Assembly (NCBI GenBank): GCA_019429445.1
Contig: JAHYIW010000007.1
Location: forward strand, 1 to 64,000
Reading direction: 5' to 3'
Length of the DNA: 64,000 bases
Source of the DNA: Desulfuromonadaceae bacterium
GTDB taxonomy: Bacteria; Desulfobacterota; Desulfuromonadia; Desulfuromonadales; JAHYIW01
The position numbers and the translations under genes are program-made. Positions 27,383 through 37,794 of this stretch are shown here, in pieces. Numbering within the stretch: position 1 is the stretch's first letter; each line of letters opens with the position of its first letter. The notes beneath the pieces are model-generated. The model had not been told where the DNA came from. It ran no database searches and saw only the letters and a program-made list of their open reading frames with translations.

Positions 27383-28219
27383 TCATTGCTTTGTTTGGGG
27401 TCCCCTGCTCCGTTTGAAGTCGCGGATATCCCGTTCCATGGCCTTTACTTCCTCGGCAAACCATGAGTCGTTGACCAAGCTCGACAAAGCAAATCCTCCC
27501 TGCTCCAGGACTGTCAACATCGTATCGTAGCGGCGCTTGTAAAAATCCCAGGTGGCAAGAGACTTGCTCCTGACTTTTGCGTCTTTGTGAGTACGCATCT
27601 GCTGGTAGATGTCCTTGAGGAAACGAACCTGCCATGGCAAATATGGGAATCCCATCGCCAGAATCGAAGGGTCGAGAACCGGATACTTGCCGCCGCTCAT
27701 TTCGTGGAGTGATTCAAGGGCGCGATTGAGGTAGATGAAAGACAGACCATTCCCGAACGACTCAACCCGGAAGTATTCATTATGGGCGTTGCACGCCGCA
27801 TCAATGAACAGCCCAATTGCCGGGATGTTCTTCTCTTGCAGGTAGGCGTTGACGAGGGCCTGGCCGAAAAAACATTCCACATTCTCAAGCTGATAATGCT
27901 TGAATTTTCCGGACGTAATGATCGCTCTGAAATAGACATCTTGCCCCGTCAGGCGGTGATGCAGATCCTCGGCAAACTCGATGAGATACCAGACCAGGTA
28001 ATTCTTTTTCTCGTCAGTCACCGCAAGCTGATTGTTGTATACCAAAATAGTATCTGAAAACACGATGGTCTTGAATGCCCCATGCAGGTGCACGTTCAAG
28101 CTGTCAATCGTCGCAAAAATCCGTTCGACCTTGCGTGGCTCTTTGATCGCCATCTCCGTGAAGCCAAGAATGTCGATATAGAGCAGGAATTTTTCTGCTG
28201 TCGGATCTTTTTTTTTCAT
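27383..28219 (-). CDS. Class III nucleotide-cyclase-like protein
   Basis: A 278-residue protein whose N-terminal ~170 residues follow the plan of class III nucleotidyl cyclases: a first strand with the metal Asp in FLLYIDILGFTEMA, a second acidic site in IVFSDTILVYN, and RAIITSGKF where cyclases have the VGI-type strand. The C-terminal ~90 residues are helical and basic and match nothing I know. Pycsar-type phage defence uses cyclases of this fold, with an adjacent effector; no obvious TIR or membrane effector is beside this gene. Whether it makes cNMP is unknown. Confidence 0.6.
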   Translation of the reverse strand: MKKKDPTAEKFLLYIDILGFTEMAIKEPRKVERIFATIDSLNVHLHGAFKTIVFSDTILVYNNQLAVTDEKKNYLVWYLIEFAEDLHHRLTGQDVYFRAIITSGKFKHYQLENVECFFGQALVNAYLQEKNIPAIGLFIDAACNAHNEYFRVESFGNGLSFIYLNRALESLHEMSGGKYPVLDPSILAMGFPYLPWQVRFLKDIYQQMRTHKDAKVRSKSLATWDFYKRRYDTMLTVLEQGGFALSSLVNDSWFAEEVKAMERDIRDFKRSRGPQTKQ

Positions 28220-28296
28220 TTAATTGGCCCCCCACACACTCAGCAATAAATCGGTCGATCTGCGCCAGATACCGTTAATTGTGTTGCGCTGTCCTC

Positions 28297-30834
<2,538 letters not shown>

Positions 30835-30836
30835 CC

Positions 30837-32468
30837 TCAGAGGCTCCACTGTAGTTCCATCGGGCGAACAACCTTCTCGATGAACGCAATTTCACTTACT
30901 GAGATGTCATATTTCGCGTAGAGGTCCTCGGCTGTCCATTTCCTGTCCCAATCTTGCGTGGGGACAAAGGTATAGACCTTGCGCGTGGTGTCTTGGGATG
31001 GTTTGTGTAGAAGAATCAGGAGGCGCGTCAACCGGCAAGAAAGGTAGGACAAAGCACTTTCTGCCTCACTCTTCGAGTCGAACGGGCCGATGCAGAGATA
31101 GGTCTCTGAAGAAATGCTGCCCGGTTCCCCGAGGAATGGTGTGCTGATAATTTTGTGCGGATAGGTGTCTTTGTTGCCGGTGCCAGGAGCAGCCCGGCCA
31201 ACGTAAATCTTCCACTTGTCAATGAGGTGCGTGTTAGACGAAATTGTGCTTCTAGCAACGTGTCCCTTACCGCCGTTCTGATAAACCATTACGTCACCGG
31301 CGCTCTTGGCAACCTTGCCCTTGAACGTTGTCTCTAGCCCGAATGGCTTTCGGGAACTGACTAATTGGTCGAAACGCTTGTTTTCTGGTAGCAAAAGCGA
31401 GTGGGTTTCCCCATTTTCGACAGCAGCGACCTTCTTGAGGATCGACAGACCTTCATTGAAGCGGATAAACACGTCCACCCCCTCTTCAAGCAGCTGACGG
31501 CAGGCCGTCGAATCAGGCCAGTCCTTGAAATGAGTGGTGACGCGGCATTGGCCGGGATTGTCCCGATCCCAAAGAAAGTAACAAACTCCCCCCTTGAGAC
31601 CCACCCCTGGAAAAACGTCCGCTGCGCTGAGATAATCGTCAATTGAGCGCAGGCGGTCGTCGCTGAGCATCGACTCTCGAAACTCATCCAGCCCCTTGCC
31701 CCCGGCAAACCAGCGGGCAGGGATAACCATCGACAGGTAGCGTGGCTCTAAAGCCTTTGCTTGCTCTACGAATAATTGATAGATGGGCGCGGCGCTCGTT
31801 CCGTATCCGCCATCGTCCAACTGGTACGGCGGATTGCCGATGATCACGTCAAACTGCATATCGTCTCCAAACAACTCGGCCATCCGAGTCTTGATGTTGT
31901 CAGTGTGAATGAGTGCGTAGGCGTGGGTTTCTAGCCCTTTGCCCCGGTCCAGTTCCGACTGGCTGGCACCGCAGAACGTGCATTTTCCGCTGGCCCATGT
32001 GTGCTCAACGCGCTCAAACCAGATGTTGCCTGTGTCACTCGTAAAGGATCTGGCAATGGAGTGCTGTCCACAGGCGTGCTTCGAGCAGTACAGGCTCCGG
32101 CGTGCCAGCAGGCTGGTGAGATGCGTGATACCGATACCGTACACCTGGTTGGTCAAAATATGTTCAACGCGATCCTCAAGGTCCGGAATTACGACTGCCA
32201 GACCTTTGGTAAGCCGACTGGTGATCTCACGCAAAAACACTCCCGATTTTGTGAACGGGTCGAGGAACCGCACCGAACTGTCCGCCCAGATGTTCGCGCC
32301 ATTATGGGCAGTCGCCCACGCCTCGGCGAGGGTATCGAGCATCCGGTTGGCGAACTCGGGCGGCGTGAACACCTCATCATTTGAGAGGTTCGCAATGCAG
32401 GTCAATACGTCAGGGTTGCGCCCACGAAGGGAAAAACTGACCTGTCTCGGGCCGGCGACGCTGTTCAT
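30837..32468 (-). CDS. Eco57I-type adenine-specific DNA methylase (large subunit)
   Basis: A 543-residue N6-adenine methyltransferase. It has the SAM motif in RFLDPFTKSGVFLREI, the catalytic motif in VIIGNPPYQL, a possible Zn site (CSKHACGQHS with CTFCGASQ), and a C-terminal target-recognition-like half. ATG 32468 is preferred (GGGGAG upstream) and overlaps the stop of the GIY-YIG gene as ATGA. It should modify the host target that the helicase/nuclease subunit attacks when unmodified. The specificity cannot be inferred. Confidence 0.88.
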   Translation of the reverse strand: MNSVAGPRQVSFSLRGRNPDVLTCIANLSNDEVFTPPEFANRMLDTLAEAWATAHNGANIWADSSVRFLDPFTKSGVFLREITSRLTKGLAVVIPDLEDRVEHILTNQVYGIGITHLTSLLARRSLYCSKHACGQHSIARSFTSDTGNIWFERVEHTWASGKCTFCGASQSELDRGKGLETHAYALIHTDNIKTRMAELFGDDMQFDVIIGNPPYQLDDGGYGTSAAPIYQLFVEQAKALEPRYLSMVIPARWFAGGKGLDEFRESMLSDDRLRSIDDYLSAADVFPGVGLKGGVCYFLWDRDNPGQCRVTTHFKDWPDSTACRQLLEEGVDVFIRFNEGLSILKKVAAVENGETHSLLLPENKRFDQLVSSRKPFGLETTFKGKVAKSAGDVMVYQNGGKGHVARSTISSNTHLIDKWKIYVGRAAPGTGNKDTYPHKIISTPFLGEPGSISSETYLCIGPFDSKSEAESALSYLSCRLTRLLILLHKPSQDTTRKVYTFVPTQDWDRKWTAEDLYAKYDISVSEIAFIEKVVRPMELQWSL

Positions 32469-32929
32469 AGGCACTCCCCATCGTCATTACGTGCAATGGA
32501 TTCCGCGACTGCGCGCGGAATGACAGGATGTATTGTGACATCCTGCACGAAGTCAGACTTGTCACCCTGCGCGAAGTCAGACTTGTCACCCTGCGCGAAG
32601 TCAGACTTGTCACCCTGCGCGAAGTCGCAGGGTCCAGAATCGATCCAGTCTGCAGCCAGGTCAACCCAGTCCGGGTTGCTCTTTTCAATCAGGTCAATCT
32701 TCCATTGCCTGTTTCGGTTCTTGATCTTCTTCTCAAGACGTATTGCCGAGGCAATATCATCGCCGTGGGCGAACCAGACCAAACGAGTCACATCATATTT
32801 GCTGGTGAACCCCTCAAGCAGATGATGCTTGTGCTGGTATATGCGCTGCTCCAGATTACTGGTAACGCCAGTGTACAAGGTGCCATTTTTCTTACTGGCA
32901 AGAATATACACAAAAGCCTGTTTCGTCAT
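32465..32929 (-). CDS. Single-domain GIY-YIG nuclease with repeat-encoded tail
   Basis: A 154-residue protein. The first ~90 residues are a complete GIY-YIG domain: FVYILASKKNGTLYTGVTSN, the catalytic Arg in EQRIYQHK, the Glu in AIRLEKKIK, then WKIDLIEKSNPDW. The tail (from ~residue 100) is translated 24-bp repeat DNA, giving DFAQGDKS three times, then VIPRAVAESIARNDD. Its start overlaps the KilA-N gene by ATGA and its stop overlaps the methylase start by ATGA. The nuclease part is bracketed by 34-bp inverted repeats (32608-32641 and 32948-32981), which suggests a mobile cassette. Confidence 0.85.
   Translation of the reverse strand: MTKQAFVYILASKKNGTLYTGVTSNLEQRIYQHKHHLLEGFTSKYDVTRLVWFAHGDDIASAIRLEKKIKNRNRQWKIDLIEKSNPDWVDLAADWIDSGPCDFAQGDKSDFAQGDKSDFAQGDKSDFVQDVTIHPVIPRAVAESIARNDDGECL
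32535..32626. repeat. 24-bp tandem array, left
   Basis: Three full copies of GAAGTCAGACTTGTCACCCTGCGC (24 bases) start at 32549, 32573 and 32597, with partial copies at both ends. Because 24 is a multiple of 3 the array stays open in frame and encodes DFAQGDKS repeats in the GIY-YIG tail. The array extends outward from the left 34-bp inverted-repeat arm. Next to it (32497-32526) is a related palindrome (ATTCCGCG..CGCGCGGAAT). Confidence 0.9.
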
Positions 32930-32981
32930 TGCACACCTGCCAGAATAGATTCTGGATCCTGCGACTTCGCGCAGGATGACA
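32608..32981. mobile_element. Putative mobile unit: GIY-YIG gene between 34-bp inverted repeats
   Basis: The left arm (32608-32641) and right arm (32948-32981) are inverted copies matching at 32 of 34 positions. Each contains the palindrome CCTGCGACTTCGCGCAGG and ends in TGACA. The 306 bases between them hold just the start and catalytic domain of the GIY-YIG gene. The arms lead outward into 24-bp tandem arrays. No transposase is present, so movement by the encoded nuclease is inference. Confidence 0.6.
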
Positions 32982-33387
32982 CGAAATGCTCCGCGCAGGA
33001 TGACACGAAATGCTCCGCGCAGGATGACACGAAATGCTCCGCGCAGGATGACACGAAATGCTTCGCGCAGGATGACACGAAATGCTTCGCGCAGAATGAC
33101 ACGAAATGCTCCGCGCAGAATGACTCAATTGTTTTGTTCCCCTTGCTGCCGGATTGATTTTTAACCGTATCGAATTCGACACGGTTAAAATTCGGATTAT
33201 TCAACATCTTCCAAATACCCAGGAATTCGATGGATGAACGCGTACGCATCCAGTTCTGGATGACAAACCTCGGATCATCGGCATTCTTGAACTTGGCGAT
33301 ATCCGTCAGAGAAATAAAATCATCCTGATCAATCCTCTGGATGCGGATGGTTTCATTTAACACAACAATCTGGCTGTTCTTGCTCAT
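32926..33387 (-). CDS. KilA-N domain protein, C-terminal part replaced by tandem repeats
   Basis: A 153-residue product. Residues 1-~85 match the start of a KilA-N DNA-binding domain (DDFISLTDIAKFKNADDPRF, NWMRTRSSIEFLGIW, NPNFNRVEFDTVKNQSGS). The expected second half of the domain (the region with a Trp-Ile motif and an Ala-rich helix) is absent. From ~residue 92 the protein is eight-residue repeats of the CAEHFVSS type, encoded by the 24-bp array. It is probably a truncated, non-functional gene whose frame is kept open by the repeats. It overlaps the GIY-YIG start by 4 bases. Confidence 0.75.
   Translation of the reverse strand: MSKNSQIVVLNETIRIQRIDQDDFISLTDIAKFKNADDPRFVIQNWMRTRSSIEFLGIWKMLNNPNFNRVEFDTVKNQSGSKGNKTIESFCAEHFVSFCAKHFVSSCAKHFVSSCAEHFVSSCAEHFVSSCAEHFVSSCAKSQDPESILAGVQ
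32969..33124. repeat. 24-bp tandem array, right
   Basis: Units beginning GCGCAGGATGACACGAAATG start at 32969, 32993, 33017, 33041, 33065, 33089 and 33113 (six full, one half). Point differences (CTCC or CTTC, GG or GA) separate the copies. The first 13 bases match the left array unit read on the other strand; the other 11 bases differ. The array extends outward from the right inverted-repeat arm into the KilA-N gene. Confidence 0.95.
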
Positions 33388-33487
33388 CAGAAACCCCCGT
33401 TTCCAACTGTGGCGAATCCGCCATAATTAACCCACCCCTCGACATAAGGCGTCTTGCCGGGGCTTTTGCGTCAATCTTCGTCATACT

Positions 33488-34123
33488 TCACTCTCCCCCC
33501 AGAGCAGCCAGGTCACTCACCGACAGCGGCAGGTAGATTCTGGCTGGCTTGAAAATTTCGTGTTTACCAAGATGCGCGAAGAGCGTACCCTCCTCGCTGA
33601 GAGATGACATCTGGGAGAGGGTGTCCAGACGAAAATCGCGCCGCTGAAACTTGCCCTTGCCGAGGTAGCCCCACTCGGCGAAAGTGATCGGTTGGCCATC
33701 CTGGGTGAGCATCGTCAGGGCGTCACCGTGAATGAGGTTTTGCGAAAGGACAAAGAAGGCAGCTCGATAGAGGTCATCCGACTCATCGATATTCAGGTAG
33801 TCACCGAAGATATCCAACATGTTCGCGCGACACTCGGCAATGTTATCCGCCAAGAGCTCAATGCCGTAAGCGCACATCAGCGCAAGAAGAGCGTAGTGCC
33901 GTTTTTCAAAGTCGGACTTTCCGAATTTGAGTTCGACCGCAGTGAGCTTGCGCTGCAAAACCCGGACAAGGAAGTTTCCGCTCCCGCACGCTGGCTCCAG
34001 AAAGCGCGAATCAATGCGCTCGGACTCGCCTTTGACGAGGTCGAGCATCGCCTCGACCATCCACGCGGGTGTGAACACCTCCCCGTGGTCAGCAACACGT
34101 TTTTTTGACTTGATGAGGCTCAT
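33488..34123 (-). CDS. Small N6-adenine methylase-like subunit of the restriction system
   Basis: A 211-residue protein with HGEVFTPAWMVEAMLDLV and the SAM-binding motif FLEPACGSGNFLVRVL, as in Eco57I-type methylases, then a helical region and GKGKFQRRDF. It lacks an NPPY catalytic motif, so alone it may bind SAM without methylating. I believe similar short subunits accompany a separate large methylase; here that gene is 1 kb downstream, beyond the KilA-N/GIY-YIG insertion. ATG 34123 overlaps the stop of an mrr fragment as ATGA. Confidence 0.82.
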   Translation of the reverse strand: MSLIKSKKRVADHGEVFTPAWMVEAMLDLVKGESERIDSRFLEPACGSGNFLVRVLQRKLTAVELKFGKSDFEKRHYALLALMCAYGIELLADNIAECRANMLDIFGDYLNIDESDDLYRAAFFVLSQNLIHGDALTMLTQDGQPITFAEWGYLGKGKFQRRDFRLDTLSQMSSLSEEGTLFAHLGKHEIFKPARIYLPLSVSDLAALGGE

Positions 34124-34209
34124 GGACAAATTCCTACAGAATGCTCTTCACGATCGGCGGCGAAAGAGAGCAGCGTCAACATCAGGAATTGGTAATTCGG
34201 AATGGCCAT
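34120..34209 (-). pseudogene. Mrr restriction endonuclease, N-terminal remnant (29 codons)
   Basis: The frame begins at ATG 34209 behind AGGGGG. The product starts MAIPNYQFLMLTLLSFAAD, which strongly resembles the first residues of the Mrr N-terminal domain (MAIPDYQ..MLPLL.FA.DG). It stops after 29 codons, whereas Mrr proteins are about 300 residues. The stop TGA overlaps the methylase start. The remnant probably now serves as a leader peptide that couples translation. Confidence 0.6.
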
Positions 34210-34281
34210 AATCCCCCTAAGGATATGAAAAGACAGACAAACTTAGCATCGCAAACAATAACACTTATCTCATGATTCCCC

Positions 34282-34320
34282 AAAAGAAAACAGCCCCTTG
34301 GTATCTATCTGGGGGCTGTT
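34282..34320 (-). terminator. Rho-independent terminator after parDE
   Basis: On the minus strand AACAGCCCC (34312-34320) pairs with GGGGCTGTT (34289-34297) over 9 bp, followed by TTTTCTTTT at 34282-34290. It lies about 100 bases after the parE stop and isolates parDE from the restriction genes. Confidence 0.85.
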
Positions 34321-34416
34321 CCTCCGTGTTGAGAGTTTAGAATGTGTTTCCGGAATCACTGTCCAGTTTCCCCAAAGAGAATAACCACCTCGAAGTAAAT
34401 AGGGACACTTCCCGTA

Positions 34417-34719
34417 TTAAAACTCAGAAAGTTGCGTTTCAATATCCATATGTCTGTGCAGAACACGGACAATCTCAATCGTATCGGCAAGAGTTTGACG
34501 ATAGAAAATCACATGGCTACCAGTATTCAACTTCCGGTAGCCAATTCGAAGCTCACTGCAATCTTTCCCTTTCAGCTGGTTGGCAGCCAACTGCTGGAAT
34601 GAAATGTCCAGCATTTTCAGATAGAGGTCGCGCTGTTCACGCCCCCAACGGGTTTGTGTGAAACGACCGATCTCTTTCAAATCAGCCAGCGCCATGTTCG
34701 TGAGGGTAAAAGAGGACAT
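34417..34719 (-). CDS. parE: ParE-type toxin of a toxin-antitoxin pair
   Basis: A 100-residue RelE/ParE-superfamily protein: LTNMALADLKEIGRFTQTRW (the typical first helix pair), LRIGYRKLNTGSHVIFYR and IEIVRVLHRHMD. ParE toxins poison DNA gyrase. It follows parD with a 1-base stop/start overlap (TGATG), the usual coupled arrangement. The length and motifs look intact. Confidence 0.92.
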   Translation of the reverse strand: MSSFTLTNMALADLKEIGRFTQTRWGREQRDLYLKMLDISFQQLAANQLKGKDCSELRIGYRKLNTGSHVIFYRQTLADTIEIVRVLHRHMDIETQLSEF

Positions 34720-34961
34720 CAGTGGGAGCTGTCATCGTCAAGCTCAGCAAGTACGCTCTTGAGCGAATAATCTGCCGTGCCGCTTTCTTCGCCCTCAATA
34801 AGCGCACGGCGTAGCAAGGACAGTTTGGTCTCCCGTTCTTCCAAAAGCCGCAGGCCGGCACGGATTGTCTCACTTGCTGAACCAAAACGTCCCTGGGCAA
34901 CCTGCTGAGAAATGAAATTTTCGTAGTGTTTGCCAAGCGTAACACTGGTATTTTTTTGCAT
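34719..34961 (-). CDS. parD: ParD-type antitoxin
   Basis: An 80-residue ribbon-helix-helix antitoxin of the CC2985 type: SVTLGKHYENFISQQVAQGR followed by FGSASETIRAGLRLLEE, then an acidic toxin-binding tail (LAELDDDSSH). It binds ParE and represses its own operon. A near-palindromic site lies just upstream over the expected transcription start. Confidence 0.92.
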   Translation of the reverse strand: MQKNTSVTLGKHYENFISQQVAQGRFGSASETIRAGLRLLEERETKLSLLRRALIEGEESGTADYSLKSVLAELDDDSSH

Positions 34962-34979
34962 GAGATGGCCTCCATCAAT

Positions 34980-34993
34980 GCCGTTATAATGGC
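34980..34993. promoter_or_regulatory. Candidate ParD operator
   Basis: GCCGTTATAATGGC is a 12-of-14 palindrome placed directly after the -10 box of the parDE promoter, 19 bases before the parD start. Autorepression at such sites is normal for ParD. Inferred from position and symmetry. Confidence 0.45.
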
Positions 34994-35022
34994 AATTTAT
35001 AATATTTATTGGTATTTATCAA
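34994..35022 (-). promoter_or_regulatory. parDE promoter (sigma-70 type)
   Basis: Minus strand: TTGATA at 35017-35022, a 17-base spacer, TAAATT at 34994-34999, in a very AT-rich stretch. Confidence 0.5.
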
Positions 35023-35094
35023 CAGGTGAGTCGACAGAGAGTCACGTCCCAACTTCTGACAGAGTCTTCATGTTTTTGTCAAGAATTGTGACCC

Positions 35095-36171
35095 TCATGC
35101 CCCGTTATTCCCGTCCAACAGCTTTTTTATTTCCCGGTCAAAATCAGACTCAAAAAGCCGGTCTTGAATAGGTCGGTATTTTTCAAATTCGCTTTCGGCA
35201 AACGATTTGGCTATCTCAGCGGTTACTTTGCCTGCGTCCTGCAAGATTTCTGCGTCATTAAATTTCAAAAAAGCGTTCAACTTATCTGCCCAGTCATTCA
35301 TGGTCATGGGAATACCCCGTTCTGCCTGATTTTCTGCATAATCGAGGTACATAGTGACAATTCTATTTAAAAACTTGATCTCTTTTTCATTCAGATAATT
35401 TTTCGCAATCACAACATCTGATTTTAATATTTTTCCTTCGGGAGCTTTTTCCCATGTCGTAAGACCCATAAAATCTTTTTGATGATTGACACGATTCACA
35501 ATAAGTTCAGCAGCAGTGTGACCGTGGGTGGCAAAATGCATTTTATTTTGGACTGTCGCAAAAAATGTTTTTGTTGTAGGTGAATGCAGATCATAATCGA
35601 GTGCGGTGGCGTATATATCAGTAATCTGCTGATAAAAATTACGCTCGCTTTCCCTGATATCACGAATTTCAAGAATCAAATCCTTGAAATATTGGTTGCT
35701 TAGAAATGCACCATTTTTGAGGCGAATATTATCGAGAACATATCCACGAAGTGTAAAATCTTTTAAAACTTGCCCTGCCCATTTTCTAAAATGAGTAGCT
35801 CGTTCTGAATTGACCCGAAAACCAACGGCAATGATACCCTGCAAACCATAATGTTCGATTTTTCGGGTAACTTCACGGGTCCCTTCGTTTTGAACTATTC
35901 GAAATTTTCGAATAGTTGCCTCAGATTGCAGTTCCCCGGTATTAAATATTTCCTTCAGGTGATAGTTAATCGTATTGACCTCAACGCCAAAGAGCTTGGC
36001 AATGAGCTTTTGAGTAAGCCAGACGTTTTCATCTTCGACACGAACTTCAATATCATCTTCGCCAGCCTGACTGGTGAAAATCAAAAATTCCGCCGTTGAA
36101 TTACGAATACGTAATTGTGGATTATGGTTAAGCTCAGATAAATCGGGCGTTGCCATCTTTAATTTATCCAT
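35095..36171 (-). CDS. rhuM: RhuM family protein
   Basis: A 358-residue protein of the RhuM family. It begins with DIEVRVEDENVWLTQKLIAKLFGVEVNTINYHL (split; a winged-helix-like stretch), then EVTRKIEHYGLQGIIAVGFRV and FRKWAGQVLKDFTLRGYVLD, the family core, and a helical C-terminal half with HFATHGHTAAELIVNRV and YLDYAENQAERGIPMTM. First described on a Salmonella pathogenicity island; a role in virulence is not proven and many members sit in defence islands. Its AT-rich codons suggest recent acquisition. It marks the right edge of the island beside aroK. Confidence 0.88.
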   Translation of the reverse strand: MDKLKMATPDLSELNHNPQLRIRNSTAEFLIFTSQAGEDDIEVRVEDENVWLTQKLIAKLFGVEVNTINYHLKEIFNTGELQSEATIRKFRIVQNEGTREVTRKIEHYGLQGIIAVGFRVNSERATHFRKWAGQVLKDFTLRGYVLDNIRLKNGAFLSNQYFKDLILEIRDIRESERNFYQQITDIYATALDYDLHSPTTKTFFATVQNKMHFATHGHTAAELIVNRVNHQKDFMGLTTWEKAPEGKILKSDVVIAKNYLNEKEIKFLNRIVTMYLDYAENQAERGIPMTMNDWADKLNAFLKFNDAEILQDAGKVTAEIAKSFAESEFEKYRPIQDRLFESDFDREIKKLLDGNNGA

Positions 36172-36248
36172 TTATATCTCTTCTGTAATTCACAGTTCAT
36201 AATTTGCCATTTTCAAACCTGACAAAGGTCACCGACGCCGCAGGCATC

Positions 36249-36764
36249 TCACCGAGACTGATCCTCCAATATGGCGGCGATCCGCGCGGCGACAGCTTCC
36301 GGATTCAGCGTGTCGGTCGCAATTTCATGATGCGCGGCAGCGCGATAGCGGGGGGTTCGCGCGGCCAGCACCTCGGCGATTTCTTCGGTAAAGGTTTTCC
36401 CCTCAACCAGCGCCGGACGTTGATTGTCATCCTGAATCCGTGCCACGATCGTCGCGACATCGGCTGACAACCAGAACACCACTCCGTTGGCGCGCAGAAT
36501 CTCGATATTTTCCGGTCGTTCGATCACGCCACCGCCACAGTCAATCACCCGCTCGTCACACCCCGCCAGCTTGCGTACCTGCGTCGTCTCCAGATCGCGA
36601 AAGGCGGACCAGCCCATTTGCGCCACAAACGCGGGGATCGATTTACCTGCCGCTTTGACTATCTCGGCATCAAGGCTGACCAGTTGCCGCTTGAAGTGTT
36701 TGGCAAGGATCGATCCGACATGGCTTTTGCCGGTGCCGCGATAACCGATGAGGACAATATTCAT
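36249..36764 (-). CDS. aroK: Shikimate kinase
   Basis: Phosphorylates shikimate in aromatic amino acid synthesis. The 171-residue P-loop kinase has Walker A GYRGTGKSHVG (residues 7-17), the substrate-site Asp in SLDAEIVKAAGKSIP, DCGGGVIERPEN with the Gly-Gly-Gly Walker B-like turn, and the lid region RPALVEGKTF. The second acidic residue of the usual DxD is Glu here (DAE). It overlaps aroE by 4 bases. Confidence 0.93.
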   Translation of the reverse strand: MNIVLIGYRGTGKSHVGSILAKHFKRQLVSLDAEIVKAAGKSIPAFVAQMGWSAFRDLETTQVRKLAGCDERVIDCGGGVIERPENIEILRANGVVFWLSADVATIVARIQDDNQRPALVEGKTFTEEIAEVLAARTPRYRAAAHHEIATDTLNPEAVAARIAAILEDQSR

Positions 36765-37630
36765 GCGCGCAACTGCTCCATGACGACCTGGCGCATCACC
36801 GCGCAGGGAGCGTCAACACCGGTGAACAGTTCAAATTGCAACACCGCCTGATTGATAAACATCTCGACGCCGGAGATCGTCTGCACCCCCGCAGCTTTGG
36901 CTTCGCGCAGAAACCTTGTTTCCAGAGGGTTGTAGACAACATCAAAGGCCACCTGACCGGGCCGGAAGAGTTCCGCCGGGACCAGGGACGCATCGACCTT
37001 CGGGTGCATCCCGATCGGGGTGCACTGGATAATGACCTCGGCCCGCGCCATCGCCGCCGCAATCGTTTCGGCGTTCAATGCTGCATGGCTGATTGGGCAG
37101 GCGGTTCCGGCCCGCAGATCGGCGGTCAAATCCTCCAGCAGCGTCTGATTGATGTCGAGCATGATCATCTCTGCCAGTGTGCAGCGTTGCGCCAGCGTAA
37201 AAGCGATCGCCCGGGCCGCCCCCCCGCAACCGAGGATCAGTACCTTTTTTGCGGCAAGATCCACGCCCGCATCGACCAGCGCCTTCAGCGCCCCCGGACC
37301 GTCGGTCCCGGAACCGATCAACTTGCCCTCTTCACAAATCACGGTATTGATCGAACCGATCGCGCGATCTACCGCGGAGACCTCATCGACATATTTCATC
37401 ACTTCTATTTTGTGCGGGATGGTGATACTCATGCCGCGAAAATTACCCAAGGCGCGCATCCCCGCCAAAGCATTGGCGACATCCTCAACCGGACACGCGA
37501 GGTAAACAAAATCTTGTCTGGTCGCCGCAAATGCGGCATTATGAATCGCTGGAGAGAGGCTGTGTCCAACCGGGTTGCCGATAAGCACGCAAAAACGGGT
37601 GCGCGGAGTGATAAAGCCGATGTCTTTCAT
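36761..37630 (-). CDS. aroE: Shikimate dehydrogenase (NADP+)
   Basis: Reduces 3-dehydroshikimate. The 289 residues contain the substrate motif IGNPVGHSLSPAIHNAAF, the catalytic Lys in MSITIPHKIEVMKYVD, the Asp in GSGTDGPGALKAL, and the NADP-binding VLILGCGGAARAIAF. It starts the aroE-aroK operon; a divergent promoter region of 164 bases separates it from yajD. Confidence 0.95.
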   Translation of the reverse strand: MKDIGFITPRTRFCVLIGNPVGHSLSPAIHNAAFAATRQDFVYLACPVEDVANALAGMRALGNFRGMSITIPHKIEVMKYVDEVSAVDRAIGSINTVICEEGKLIGSGTDGPGALKALVDAGVDLAAKKVLILGCGGAARAIAFTLAQRCTLAEMIMLDINQTLLEDLTADLRAGTACPISHAALNAETIAAAMARAEVIIQCTPIGMHPKVDASLVPAELFRPGQVAFDVVYNPLETRFLREAKAAGVQTISGVEMFINQAVLQFELFTGVDAPCAVMRQVVMEQLRA

Positions 37631-37794
37631 GTATTCTCCTTAAAAATTTCAAGTTATGCATCTTAACGCAAAGTCGCTACGGAAGAAAGAAACATCTTTT
37701 GAGAATTGTCCATCTACCCCCACTCCATTTGGACTTCATCCCCTGTCAGGCGGGCACAAGATCGTCATATCTGTAACAGACAAGGACTACCATC

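Noticed and set aside
32535-33124. CRISPR array
   Set aside because: Units repeat head to tail every 24 bases with no unique spacers, and no cas genes are present. The arrays are in-frame tandem repeats.
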